A stretch of 64,000 nt of DNA from Roseomonas alba (GTDB lineage: Bacteria > Pseudomonadota > Alphaproteobacteria > Acetobacterales > Acetobacteraceae). Of this stretch, positions 44,656 to 53,998 are shown in pieces (position 1 is the stretch's first letter; each line of letters starts with the position of its first letter). A program made the position numbers and the translations under genes. A model generated the notes under the pieces. The model searched no databases and was not told the DNA's origin. It saw nothing but the letters and a program-made list of their open reading frames with translations. The stretch spans positions 62,001 to 126,000 of the forward strand of contig NZ_JAHYBZ010000006.1 of the NCBI RefSeq assembly GCF_019430885.1, written 5' to 3'.

Positions 44656-45534
44656 ATGATCGGTATCGACTGGGGCACGTCGCGCCTGCGTGCCTATCGC
44701 ATGGCCCCCGATGGAACGGTGCTCGGACAGCGGGAGGCGCAGCGGGGCATCCTCACCGTCCTGCCCGGCGGATTTCCCGACACGCTGCGCGCCGTCACCG
44801 GCGACTGGATCGCCGAAGGCGAGACCAGCATCGTGATGAGCGGCATGGTCGGCAGCCGGCAGGGCTGGTTGGAGGCGCCCTATTTGCCTTGTCCCGCCGG
44901 GCTCGATGGCCTGGCCGGCGCTGCGATCCTGGTACCCTTCCCCGATGCGGCGTTGTCCCTGCTGCCCGGCCTGTCCTGCCGCGACCGCCACGGCGTGCCC
45001 GAGGTGATGCGTGGCGAGGAAACCCAGATGCTCGGTGCCGCCCCGGATCGTGGCGAGGTGACGGTCTGCCTGCCCGGCAGCCATTCGAAATGGGCGCAGA
45101 TGCTCGACGGCCGCGTGCTCGGCTTCGCGACCTATCTCACCGGCGAGGCCTTCGCGGCGCTGTCGGCGCATACCATCCTTGCGCGCATGATGGATGCCAG
45201 CGCGCCCCATCATGCCGGCGGTTTTGCCCGCGGTCTCGCGCGCGCGCGGCAGGGCGGCGGGCTGCTGCACCACCTGTTCGGCTTGCGCGCCCTCGCGCTG
45301 TTCGAGGAGATGCAGGAGGAGGAAGCGGCCTCCTACCTCTCCGGCCTGCTGATCGGGCATGAGGTCGCGGCGGCGCTCGAGGACGGCGTCGCCCCGCCCA
45401 TCCTGCTGATCGGCGCCGAAACCCTCACCAGACACTACGCCACGGCGCTTGACGCCTTTGGCATCCCGCACCGGACCGCCGGGCCGGATGCTGCGGCGCG
45501 GGGGCTGTGGCGCGTTGCGGAGCGCCTGCCATGA
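44656..45534 (+). CDS. dgoK: 2-dehydro-3-deoxygalactonokinase
   Basis: 292 residues. The N-terminus IGIDWGTSRLRAYRM is the phosphate-1 motif of the DgoK family; SIVMSGMVGSRQGW, GEETQMLGA and CLPGSHSKWA are family blocks. The start is the ATG at 44656; upstream in-frame ATG is less likely because the family begins here. It phosphorylates 2-dehydro-3-deoxy-galactonate with ATP. It overlaps dgoA as ATGA. Confidence 0.92.
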   Translation: MIGIDWGTSRLRAYRMAPDGTVLGQREAQRGILTVLPGGFPDTLRAVTGDWIAEGETSIVMSGMVGSRQGWLEAPYLPCPAGLDGLAGAAILVPFPDAALSLLPGLSCRDRHGVPEVMRGEETQMLGAAPDRGEVTVCLPGSHSKWAQMLDGRVLGFATYLTGEAFAALSAHTILARMMDASAPHHAGGFARGLARARQGGGLLHHLFGLRALALFEEMQEEEAASYLSGLLIGHEVAAALEDGVAPPILLIGAETLTRHYATALDAFGIPHRTAGPDAAARGLWRVAERLP

Positions 45535-46151
45535 GTCTTGCCCCCTGGCTCGATGCCTGTCCCATCGTCGCCATCCTGCGCGGCGTCCGGCCGGAGGAGG
45601 TCGAGCCCATCGCCGCGGCGCTGCTCGCCGAGGGGCTGAACATCCTCGAAGTGCCGCTGAACTCGCCCAACCCGCTGGAGAGCATCCGCCGCCTGCATGG
45701 CGCCTTCGGCGAGCGCGCGCTGATCGGCGCCGGCACCGTGACGACCGAGGACGAGGTCGCCGCCATCACCCGCGCCGGGGCGAAGCTGATGGTCACGCCG
45801 CATGCCGATCCGGCGCTGGTGCTGGCCGCGCGCGCCCGCGGGCTGATCGCCTGCCCGGGCTTCTTCACGCCGTCGGAGGCGTTTTCGCTGCTCGCCGCCG
45901 GGGCCGATGCGCTGAAGCTGTTCCCCGCCGAGGCGGCAAGCCCCGCCGTGTTGCGCGCGCTCCTGGCCGTGCTGCCCAAGGGCACGGCGGTGCTGCCGGT
46001 CGGCGGCGTCGGCGCGGAGACCATCCCGGCCTGGAAGGCGGTCGGCGCCGCGGGGTTCGGGGTCGGGTCCTCGCTCTACAAGCCTGGCGACAGCGCCGAG
46101 GCGGTGACGGCGAAGGCACGGGCGCTGCGCCTGTCACTCGGCGCGGCTTGA
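45531..46151 (+). CDS. dgoA: 2-dehydro-3-deoxy-6-phosphogalactonate aldolase
   Basis: 206 residues, KDPG/KDPGal aldolase barrel. It has CPIVAILRGVRPEE (catalytic Arg/Glu region), LIGAGTVTTEDEV, and the catalytic Lys in ADALKLFPAEAAS. The product of dgoK is cleaved to pyruvate and glyceraldehyde 3-phosphate. The start overlaps the dgoK stop, so the two are coupled. Followed after 79 bases by the TRAP binding protein. Confidence 0.93.
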   Translation: MSLAPWLDACPIVAILRGVRPEEVEPIAAALLAEGLNILEVPLNSPNPLESIRRLHGAFGERALIGAGTVTTEDEVAAITRAGAKLMVTPHADPALVLAARARGLIACPGFFTPSEAFSLLAAGADALKLFPAEAASPAVLRALLAVLPKGTAVLPVGGVGAETIPAWKAVGAAGFGVGSSLYKPGDSAEAVTAKARALRLSLGAA

Positions 46152-46230
46152 AAGCGCGGGCGCTTTGGCCCGAAGGTGCCGGGCAACCGGCCGGCAAGCC
46201 GGGCGCGCCTGCTTTCGGGGAGACGAAACG

Positions 46231-47280
46231 ATGCTGAACCGCCGCAGCCTGCTGACGGGCGCGACCCTCGCCGCCCCTGCCCTGGTCACCGCGCGCCGCG
46301 CCGCGGCGCAGGAGGTGACGCTGCGGCTGCACCATTTCCTGCCCGCCGTGTCCAATGTGCACCGCCACTTCCTGGTGCCCTGGACGAACAAGGTGCGCGA
46401 GGAATCCGGCGGACGGCTGCGCATCCAGATCTTCCCCTCGATGCAGCTCGGCGGCGCGCCGCCGCAACTCTACGACCAGGCGAAGGACGGCGTCGCCGAC
46501 ATCGTCTGGACCCTGCCCGGCTACACCCCCGGCCGCTTCCCGCGCATCGAGGTGATCGAGCTACCCTTCATCGCGCATCGCCGCGCGAGCGTGAACGCCC
46601 GGGTTGCCTGGACGCTGTTCGACCAGCACATGCGCACGACCGAATTCAGCGAGACGCACATCATCACCGCCTGGGCGCATGATGGCGGGCTGATTCACGC
46701 CAAGCGCGAGGTGAAGACCATGGAGGATCTGCGCGGCCTGAAGCTGCGCTTCCCCACGCGCCAGGCCGGTGAGGGCCTGAAGGCCCTAGGTGCCACGCCG
46801 ATCGGCATGCCGGTGCCCCAGGTGCCCGAGGCGATGGCTCAGGGGGTGATCGATGGCGCCGTGGTGCCGTGGGAGGTGGTGCCGTCCATCCGCCTGCAGG
46901 AGATGGCGCGCTACCACATCGGCATTCCGGGCAGCCCGACCTTCTATTCGGCGTCGATGATCCTGGCGATGAATCCGACGCGCTACGAGGCCCTGCCGGC
47001 CGATCTGAAGCACGTGCTGGACGCCAATTCCGGCGAGCCCGCCGCGCTCATGGCCGCGAAGGTGTGGGACGAGGAAGGCCCGAAGGTCGAGGAGATGGCC
47101 CGCCGGCGCGGCAATGCCATCACCGAGATCACCGAGGCCGAAAAGGCGCGCTGGGTCGCCGCCACCGCCCCCGTCACCGAAAGCTGGATCGGCCAGATGC
47201 GCGAGAGATCCATCGACGGCGCGGCGCTGGTCGACCAAACGCGGGCACTGGTGGCCCAATACGGCCAGGGGGTGTCCTGA
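46231..47280 (+). CDS. TRAP transporter substrate-binding protein (DctP type)
   Basis: 349 residues. Signal peptide MLNRRSLLTGATLAAPALVTARRAAA (Tat-like RRS) precedes VTLRLHHFLPAVS. The DctP blocks LKLRFPTRQAGEGLKALGATPIGMPVPQVPEAMAQGVIDGAV are clear (core Arg in LRFPT and P-Q-V-P-E-A). GGGGAGACGAAACG precedes the ATG. It heads dctQ-dctM and probably binds the sugar acid broken down by the upstream genes. Confidence 0.9.
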   Translation: MLNRRSLLTGATLAAPALVTARRAAAQEVTLRLHHFLPAVSNVHRHFLVPWTNKVREESGGRLRIQIFPSMQLGGAPPQLYDQAKDGVADIVWTLPGYTPGRFPRIEVIELPFIAHRRASVNARVAWTLFDQHMRTTEFSETHIITAWAHDGGLIHAKREVKTMEDLRGLKLRFPTRQAGEGLKALGATPIGMPVPQVPEAMAQGVIDGAVVPWEVVPSIRLQEMARYHIGIPGSPTFYSASMILAMNPTRYEALPADLKHVLDANSGEPAALMAAKVWDEEGPKVEEMARRRGNAITEITEAEKARWVAATAPVTESWIGQMRERSIDGAALVDQTRALVAQYGQGVS

Positions 47281-47762
47281 CCGCGCCGCGCGGCCCGCTG
47301 GCGCGGCTTGCGGGCGCCATCGCGGTCGTCGGCGGGCTGGTGCTGCTTGGCGTCGCGCTCATGGTCACGGCCTCGGTGCTGATGCGCTGGCTGTTCTCGC
47401 AACCCGTCACCGGGGATGTGGAGATGGTGCAGGTGGGCGGCGGGCTTGCCGTGCTGGCCTTCCTCGCCCATGGCACGGCGATGCGGACGAACATCTTCGT
47501 GGACAGCTTCACCTCGCGACTGCCGGCGCGGGTGAATGACGCGATCGACGGGTTCTGGAACCTGGTCTGGGGTGTCGTCGCCCTGGTGCTGGCCGAACGC
47601 ATGGTGGTCGGCGCGCTGGAGGCAGAGGGCAACGGGTCCGTCACCATGGGGTTGCTCGGCATCCCGCTGTGGTGGGCGATCGGGATCGGTGCGGCCTGCT
47701 TCGCGGTGACGGGGCTGATTGCGTTGGGCTGGACCGCACGCCTGCTGCGCGGGCGGGGCTGA
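47277..47762 (+). CDS. TRAP transporter small permease (DctQ type)
   Basis: 161 residues, four membrane helices, with SVLMRWLFSQPVTGDVEMVQ typical of DctQ (key RWLF..P..GD.E). In its reading frame no ATG, GTG or TTG precedes the first helix. The best start is CTG at 47277, overlapping the dctP stop as CTGA. It pairs with DctM. A frameshift or assembly error upstream cannot be excluded but is not needed. Confidence 0.82.
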   Translation: MTAPRGPLARLAGAIAVVGGLVLLGVALMVTASVLMRWLFSQPVTGDVEMVQVGGGLAVLAFLAHGTAMRTNIFVDSFTSRLPARVNDAIDGFWNLVWGVVALVLAERMVVGALEAEGNGSVTMGLLGIPLWWAIGIGAACFAVTGLIALGWTARLLRGRG

Positions 47763-49084
47763 TGGGGGAGGAATTCGTCCTCGCCGGCGCGGGCTTCGCC
47801 GCGCTGCTGGTGCTGCTGGCGCTGCGCTGCCCGATCGGGCTGGCGATGCTGGTGGTGGGCTGCGCGGGCTATGCGCATATCGTCGATGCGACGCGGCTGC
47901 TCGCCTATCTCAAGACCACGCCCTTCTTCCTGTTCGCCAACTACACGCTGACGGTCATCCCGCTCTTCATCTTCATGGGGGCGCTGGCGGAGCGCGGCGG
48001 ACTGGCGCGGGACCTGTTCGTCGCGGCGAATGCGCTGGTGGGGCACCGGCGCGGCGGCCTCGCCATGGCGGTGATCGGCGCCTGCGCGGGGTTCGGGGCA
48101 GTGTGCGGGTCATCGGTCGCGACCACGGCGACCTTCGGGCGCGCGGCGCTGCCGGAACTGCGGCGCTATGGGGCAGCGCCGGGCTTCGCGACGGGAACGA
48201 TCGCGGTGGGGGGCGTGCTCGGCATCCTGATCCCGCCCTCGGTGATCCTCGTCGTCTATGCCATCAGCACCGAGCAGAATATCGCCAAGCTGTTCATGGC
48301 CGCGCTGATCCCGGGGCTGATGGCAACGGGTTTCTACATCACGGCCGCGGCGGTGACGGTCCGGCTGCGGCCGGACCTGTGCCCGCCGGGGCCGCGTGTG
48401 CCGCCCGGGGAACGGCGGGCCGCGCTGCGCGCCGTCATCCCCGTGCTGCTGATTGCCGCCGCCGTGGTGGGCGGCATCTATGGCGGCATCTTCACGCCCA
48501 CCGAGAGCGCCTCGGTCGGCTGCGCCGCGACGCTGCTGGTCGGGCTTGCGCGGCGCAGCCTCGACGCGCGCGCCGTCATCGAGGCCATCAAGGCGACGGC
48601 CGAGACCACGGCGATGATCTTCGTGATCCTGCTGGGGGCGGAGGTGTTCAACGCCTTCCTCGCCCTGACCCAGGCACCGGATCTGCTGGCGGTCTGGGTC
48701 GCGGAGCAGGGCTTCCCGCCGCTCGGCGTGCTCTGCGCGTTCCTGTTCGTCTACATCGTGCTCGGCGCGGTGATGGATGAACTGGCGATGATGCTGCTGA
48801 CCCTGCCGGTGTTCTTTCCGGTCATCACCGCGCTCGATTTCGGCCTGACGACCGAGGAGACGGCGATCTGGTTCGGCATCCTGGTGCTGAGCGTGGTCGG
48901 CATCGGGCTGACGGCGCCACCGATCGGGCTGAACGTCTTCGTCGTGAGCGGCCTGGCGCGCGACGTGCCGATTGGCGCGACCTATCGCGGGGTGTTGCCC
49001 TATCTGGCGACGGATTTCGTCCGGCTGGGGCTGTGCGTGGCGTTCCCGGGGTTGTCGCTGCTGCTGGTGCGGCTGTTGGGCTGA
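47762..49084 (+). CDS. TRAP transporter large permease (DctM type)
   Basis: 440 residues, about 11-12 membrane segments. It has VIPLFIFMGALAERGGLARDLF, SSVATTATFGRAALPELRRYG and GVLGILIPPSVILVVYA (conserved IPPS..L..Y), plus FTPTESASVG. The ATG overlaps the dctQ stop as TGATG. It forms the main transport channel with DctQ and ends the operon. Confidence 0.92.
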   Translation: MGEEFVLAGAGFAALLVLLALRCPIGLAMLVVGCAGYAHIVDATRLLAYLKTTPFFLFANYTLTVIPLFIFMGALAERGGLARDLFVAANALVGHRRGGLAMAVIGACAGFGAVCGSSVATTATFGRAALPELRRYGAAPGFATGTIAVGGVLGILIPPSVILVVYAISTEQNIAKLFMAALIPGLMATGFYITAAAVTVRLRPDLCPPGPRVPPGERRAALRAVIPVLLIAAAVVGGIYGGIFTPTESASVGCAATLLVGLARRSLDARAVIEAIKATAETTAMIFVILLGAEVFNAFLALTQAPDLLAVWVAEQGFPPLGVLCAFLFVYIVLGAVMDELAMMLLTLPVFFPVITALDFGLTTEETAIWFGILVLSVVGIGLTAPPIGLNVFVVSGLARDVPIGATYRGVLPYLATDFVRLGLCVAFPGLSLLLVRLLG

Positions 49085-49175
49085 GCGTGCGCCGGGTCAC
49101 GGCATGGCCGCGACGGATCGTTCCATCCCCGTCGCCGCCGGCCTACTCTGCCCCCCGGGCAACGGGTCGGCAGGC

Positions 49176-49967
49176 ATGAGCGACAATCTCGGCACCTTCA
49201 GCGATGCGGCGAAGACGCCGTCGCGCAATCCGCTCGGCATCGTCGCGCTGTTCATCGTGCTGGTCTACGCCATGGCGGCGCTGGTGCTCGGCCTGTCGGG
49301 CAGCAATGGCCTCGGCGCCTTCGAGCGCGTGGTGCTCGTGTTGTTCCTGGTGCTTTTCCCGCCCGGGGTGATGTGGGTGTTCCGCGACCTCGTCATCCAC
49401 CACACCGTCAAGCTCTACGGCCCGGGCGACTACAAGGACGAGAAGAACTTCGTCGACCTGGCCCCCCGCGCGCAGGCGACGGCGGCGGCCGTGACAGCAG
49501 CCACGGCCGCCGCCAGCGGCACCGGCCTGCGGATGGCCGCGATGACCGACCCGAAGCGCGTGCTGTCCACCGCGCTCCGGGCCACCGCCGCGGCACGGAA
49601 TGCGCCGACGGTGCCCAAGGTCCTGTGGGTGGACGACAAGCCCGAAGGCAACCTCCATGAGCGCCGCGCCCTCGAAGCCGCCGGCTTCTCGGTGCTGACC
49701 GCGGCCACGACCGAGGAGGCGCTGCAGCGCATCGCAACCGACCCCTTCGATGTCGTCATCTCCGACATGGGGCGACCGGAGGGCGCTGAGGCCGGCTTCG
49801 ACCTGCTGGCGCGGCTGCGCAGCGCGGGCAACACGACGCCCTTCATCATCTACTCGACCCGCCGCAGCCCGGAGCAGCGTGCCGAGGCGAAGCGTCGCGG
49901 CGCGCTCGACAGCACCAGCGATCCGAATGAGTTGCTGGAGCTCGTGACCGACGCGATCCCGCACTGA
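49176..49967 (+). CDS. Membrane-anchored receiver-domain protein
   Basis: 263 residues. Two membrane helices (about 19-41 and 51-69) are followed by an Ala-rich linker and a CheY-like receiver domain (147-263). The domain has WVDDKPEG (Asp153-154), the phospho-acceptor Asp197 in VISDMGRPEG, and Thr/Ser and Lys equivalents (YSTRR, KRRGALDST). There is no output DNA-binding domain. It could be an anchored signalling relay or a divergent receiver. No histidine kinase lies nearby. Confidence 0.8.
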   Translation: MSDNLGTFSDAAKTPSRNPLGIVALFIVLVYAMAALVLGLSGSNGLGAFERVVLVLFLVLFPPGVMWVFRDLVIHHTVKLYGPGDYKDEKNFVDLAPRAQATAAAVTAATAAASGTGLRMAAMTDPKRVLSTALRATAAARNAPTVPKVLWVDDKPEGNLHERRALEAAGFSVLTAATTEEALQRIATDPFDVVISDMGRPEGAEAGFDLLARLRSAGNTTPFIIYSTRRSPEQRAEAKRRGALDSTSDPNELLELVTDAIPH

Positions 49968-50036
49968 CCCCTTCAGGCTTGCCCCGGCACGCGCCAGGAC
50001 GCAAAGGTGCGCCGGTCACATGACCGGAGTCACGCC

Positions 50037-51149
<1,113 letters not shown>

Positions 51150-51154
51150 CCGGC

Positions 51155-53095
51155 ATGCGCCGCGCCGCCCTTCTGCTGCTCGGCGCGGCGTTGCTGGCGG
51201 GGCCGTCGGCCGCCGCCTTCGACATCGGTCCGATCCTGGAGGCGCGGCGCCTGCAGGGCTTCTCCCCCACGGCGCCGGAGGAGGCGATCCTCGCCGCCGG
51301 CACTCCCTCACCCGGCGCGCCTGCGCCGGTGGTCAGCCGCGTTGGGCGGCGCTGGGGCTATGTTGCGCTGTATGCGGCGCCAACGCAGCCCATCGCGCAT
51401 GCCGGCCCCTTCCCCTTCGGCCGCTGCGGAGAGCAGAGGCCCGAGATCGCCCTGACGAATTTCGGCGCGGCCGCTTGGCGCATCACCTTCCGCGGCTGTC
51501 CGGACGGCGTCGATGCGGACTGGCTGCTGATGCCGGGCGGCGACGTGCTGTCCTTCGCACCGGCACGGCCGGCCGCGCTGACACGCTGGTCCGGGACGAC
51601 GGCGACCGAGGCGCTCGCCGCCGAGATCGCCCGGCGCCGTGGCGAAGCGACGCCCCCCACCGTCACCGAGGCGCCGTCGCCTGGCGATGTGGCGGCCGCA
51701 CACCAGGCGGCGCTCGCAGCCTGGCGCCGGGGCCGCGCGCCAGAGGCGCAGCGCGCGCAGGCCGCGCTGCGCGCGCTAGGTCCCGCCCTGGATCGCGTCG
51801 ACTGGTTCAGCCCGGCCCTGAACGCCGCCATCGCCAATGACATCGGCTTCTGGCTCCAGCAGACCGGCGGCTGCGCCGAGGCCGGCGATGCCCTACCCCT
51901 CTTCGCCGCGGCGCTGCGCGCCGAGCCCGGACGCATCCCCACCCGGCTGAACCGGGCCGATGCCCTTGCCCAGCGCGCCCGCTGCGCATCCGACGCCACC
52001 GCAGCGCGCGCAGCGGCCGAGGAATACCGCCTCTACTGCACCGCCCAAACGCCGGCGCGCATCCCCGGCGGCATCGCGCGCCGCATCGCCGCCGCGCTGG
52101 AGGTGCCGCGGCTGGACGAGGAGGCCTGCCGGCCGCGCCTCGGCGCCCATCGCGCCATCGCCGCGGGCGACGCCGCCGCCCTCGCCGCGCTGCTCGCCGA
52201 CCACCCCGAGGATGCGGCGGAAGCCGACCCGGCCGGCGCCTTTCCCCTCGCCGCCGCCATCGCGCGCCGCGATACCGGCATGGCCGAGGCCTTGCTGCGC
52301 GCCGGCGCCGATCCCGACCGCACCGGCATCTCGGAATACGCCTATGCGCCGCTGGTCCCCGCCGCATGGAACGGCGACGTCGCGATGGTGCGCCTGCTGC
52401 TGGCGCATCGCGCCAAGGCCGAACCCTACCGACCACGCGTCATTCCGCTGCACGCCGCGGCCCAGGCCGCGCGCCAGCACGGCGGGGCCGTCTCCATCGC
52501 GCTGCTGACCTTGCTGCTCGATGCCCGCGCCTCGCCAGATGCCGCGGATGAGCAGGAACGGACCACGCTGATGGAGGCCGCCGGCGCCGCCGCGCCGCCC
52601 GAGGTGATCGCCCTGCTGCTCGCCCGCGGCGCGCTGGTGAACCGCACGACGCGCGATGGCCGCAACGCTGCCCACGCCGTGCCGCCCTTCAGCCCCGCCT
52701 CCCTCGCCACGCTCGAGGCGCTGATCGCCGCCGGGGTGAACCTGGGCCAGCAGGAATCACAGGGCGCGACGCCGCTGAACCACCTGTTCGCCTGGAGCGG
52801 GCGCCAGCCGGAGATCGTGCGCGGCATGGCCGAACGCATGATCGCGGCCGGGGCCGATCCGCGCCTGCCGGATGTGCAGCGGCGCAGCGCGCTGTTCCGC
52901 GCCGCGCTGTCCGGCGACGCGGCGCTGGTCGCGCTGATGGTCGCAGCACCCGTGCACGGCGCCGCGCCGGCGCAGGAGGATCCGCGCCCGCTGCTGCGCC
53001 GGCGTCTGGCCGAGGCCGCCGCCCGGCCGGCGCCGCCGGGCTGCCCCTGCGAGGCCGATTGGCAGAGCATCCTCGACCTGCTCGGCCCGCCCTGA
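51155..53095 (+). CDS. Secreted ankyrin-repeat protein
   Basis: 646 residues with an N-terminal signal peptide (RRAALLLLGAALLAGPSAAA). The first half has a beta-rich region and a tetratricopeptide-like stretch. The second half (about 325-640) is ankyrin repeats, for example AAAIARRDTGMAEALLRAGADPDR, LVPAAWNGDVAMVRLLLAH and TLMEAAGAAAPPEVIALLLARGA. The product is periplasmic or outer-envelope. It begins 5 bases after adhC. The next gene, encoding a ribosome-inactivating-like protein, follows on the same strand; any link is inference. Confidence 0.8.
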   Translation: MRRAALLLLGAALLAGPSAAAFDIGPILEARRLQGFSPTAPEEAILAAGTPSPGAPAPVVSRVGRRWGYVALYAAPTQPIAHAGPFPFGRCGEQRPEIALTNFGAAAWRITFRGCPDGVDADWLLMPGGDVLSFAPARPAALTRWSGTTATEALAAEIARRRGEATPPTVTEAPSPGDVAAAHQAALAAWRRGRAPEAQRAQAALRALGPALDRVDWFSPALNAAIANDIGFWLQQTGGCAEAGDALPLFAAALRAEPGRIPTRLNRADALAQRARCASDATAARAAAEEYRLYCTAQTPARIPGGIARRIAAALEVPRLDEEACRPRLGAHRAIAAGDAAALAALLADHPEDAAEADPAGAFPLAAAIARRDTGMAEALLRAGADPDRTGISEYAYAPLVPAAWNGDVAMVRLLLAHRAKAEPYRPRVIPLHAAAQAARQHGGAVSIALLTLLLDARASPDAADEQERTTLMEAAGAAAPPEVIALLLARGALVNRTTRDGRNAAHAVPPFSPASLATLEALIAAGVNLGQQESQGATPLNHLFAWSGRQPEIVRGMAERMIAAGADPRLPDVQRRSALFRAALSGDAALVALMVAAPVHGAAPAQEDPRPLLRRRLAEAAARPAPPGCPCEADWQSILDLLGPP

Positions 53096-53196
53096 GCGCG
53101 TCGTGACGCGCATCACCCGCCCCACGCCCTTGCGAGGACCGCCGCGCCGCACAGCGCGCTAGGCTGCGCGTCTCCCGGGGGCATGCGGAGACCGTC

Positions 53197-53802
53197 ATGT
53201 CCGGCAACATCGCCCTGCTGCACCAGCCCGATGATTTGCGGTCCTGGGTGCAGCTCTCGCCCTACCTCTACCCCTTCTGCATGCGGGAGATGCGCTACCG
53301 CATCGGCCTGCAACGCCAGGGCGTCGAGGTCATCGAGGTCTGGGCCCCGATCAACGCGCCGCGCGTCGCCATCGCGATCGACCGCCGCAGCCTGTATCTG
53401 TTCGGCCTGCGCGCCCTGCCGGAGGGGCCCTGGTACTGCTTCCGGGACTATGCGCGGCCCGCCGATCCGCCCGGCGCGCCGGTGATCGAGATCGACGAGG
53501 AGCTGAACTACTCCCGCCTGCTCGGCGCCGCGCCATCGGCCATCGCCATGACGCCGGTGCAGTTGCTGACGCTGGCCTCGGATTTCGGCCGGACGCGCGC
53601 CTCGCCGCGGCAGCTCCAGGCGCTCGCTGCGCTGATGTTCCTGGTGCCGGAGGCGCTGCGCTTCGATTCCGTCATGCTCGCCGCCATGCGCTTCTTCGAC
53701 CAGGGCTTCCTGCCGGTCGCGGAGCTGCTCGACACGGTGCAGAACTGGGCCGAGGCCACGGCACTGGACCATGAGAATGTGCTGATGCCGCATATCGGCT
53801 GA
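53197..53802 (+). CDS. Ribosome-inactivating-protein-like (rRNA N-glycosylase fold)
   Basis: 201 residues. Four blocks align with the ricin/Shiga A-chain family. IAIDRRSLYLFGLRA (59-73) matches LALDVTNAYVVGYRA in ricin. LNYSRLL (103-109) matches NYDRL. LVPEALRFDSV (149-159) matches ISEAARFQYI. QNWAEATALD (182-191) matches NSWGRLSTAI. This places the five active-site residues at Tyr67, Tyr105, Glu152, Arg155 and Trp184, with spacings close to Shiga toxin. There is no signal peptide and no B-subunit or lectin domain. It would depurinate rRNA if active; activity and target are unknown. The start is the ATG before SGNIALL. Confidence 0.7.
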   Translation: MSGNIALLHQPDDLRSWVQLSPYLYPFCMREMRYRIGLQRQGVEVIEVWAPINAPRVAIAIDRRSLYLFGLRALPEGPWYCFRDYARPADPPGAPVIEIDEELNYSRLLGAAPSAIAMTPVQLLTLASDFGRTRASPRQLQALAALMFLVPEALRFDSVMLAAMRFFDQGFLPVAELLDTVQNWAEATALDHENVLMPHIG

Positions 53803-53895
53803 TACCGGCCAGCCTTTCGGCTGCCCCGGTCTCAGAGTCTTGGTTTCCCGCGCGGCCGCCCCATCAGCCCCGCGCGCCATACCGTTCGCCCCGCC

Positions 53896-53910
53896 GATGA
53901 CGATGTCATC
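53896..53910. promoter_or_regulatory. Short palindrome upstream of lyase gene
   Basis: GATGAC-GAT-GTCATC is a perfect 6-bp inverted repeat, 88 bases before the start at 53999. It resembles a dimeric repressor site, but no regulator gene is nearby and chance cannot be excluded. Confidence 0.25.
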
Positions 53911-53998
53911 AGCAAGGCTCGGCGGTATGACAGGGTCTTGCGCAGCGGCGCCGTCCTGGCTTCATGGCAGCGACCAGACCAGTGAGGGAACGCCGACA

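Noticed and set aside
53197..53802. Shiga toxin A subunit carried by a prophage
   Set aside because: There is no signal peptide, no B-subunit gene, and no phage genes in the surrounding sequence.
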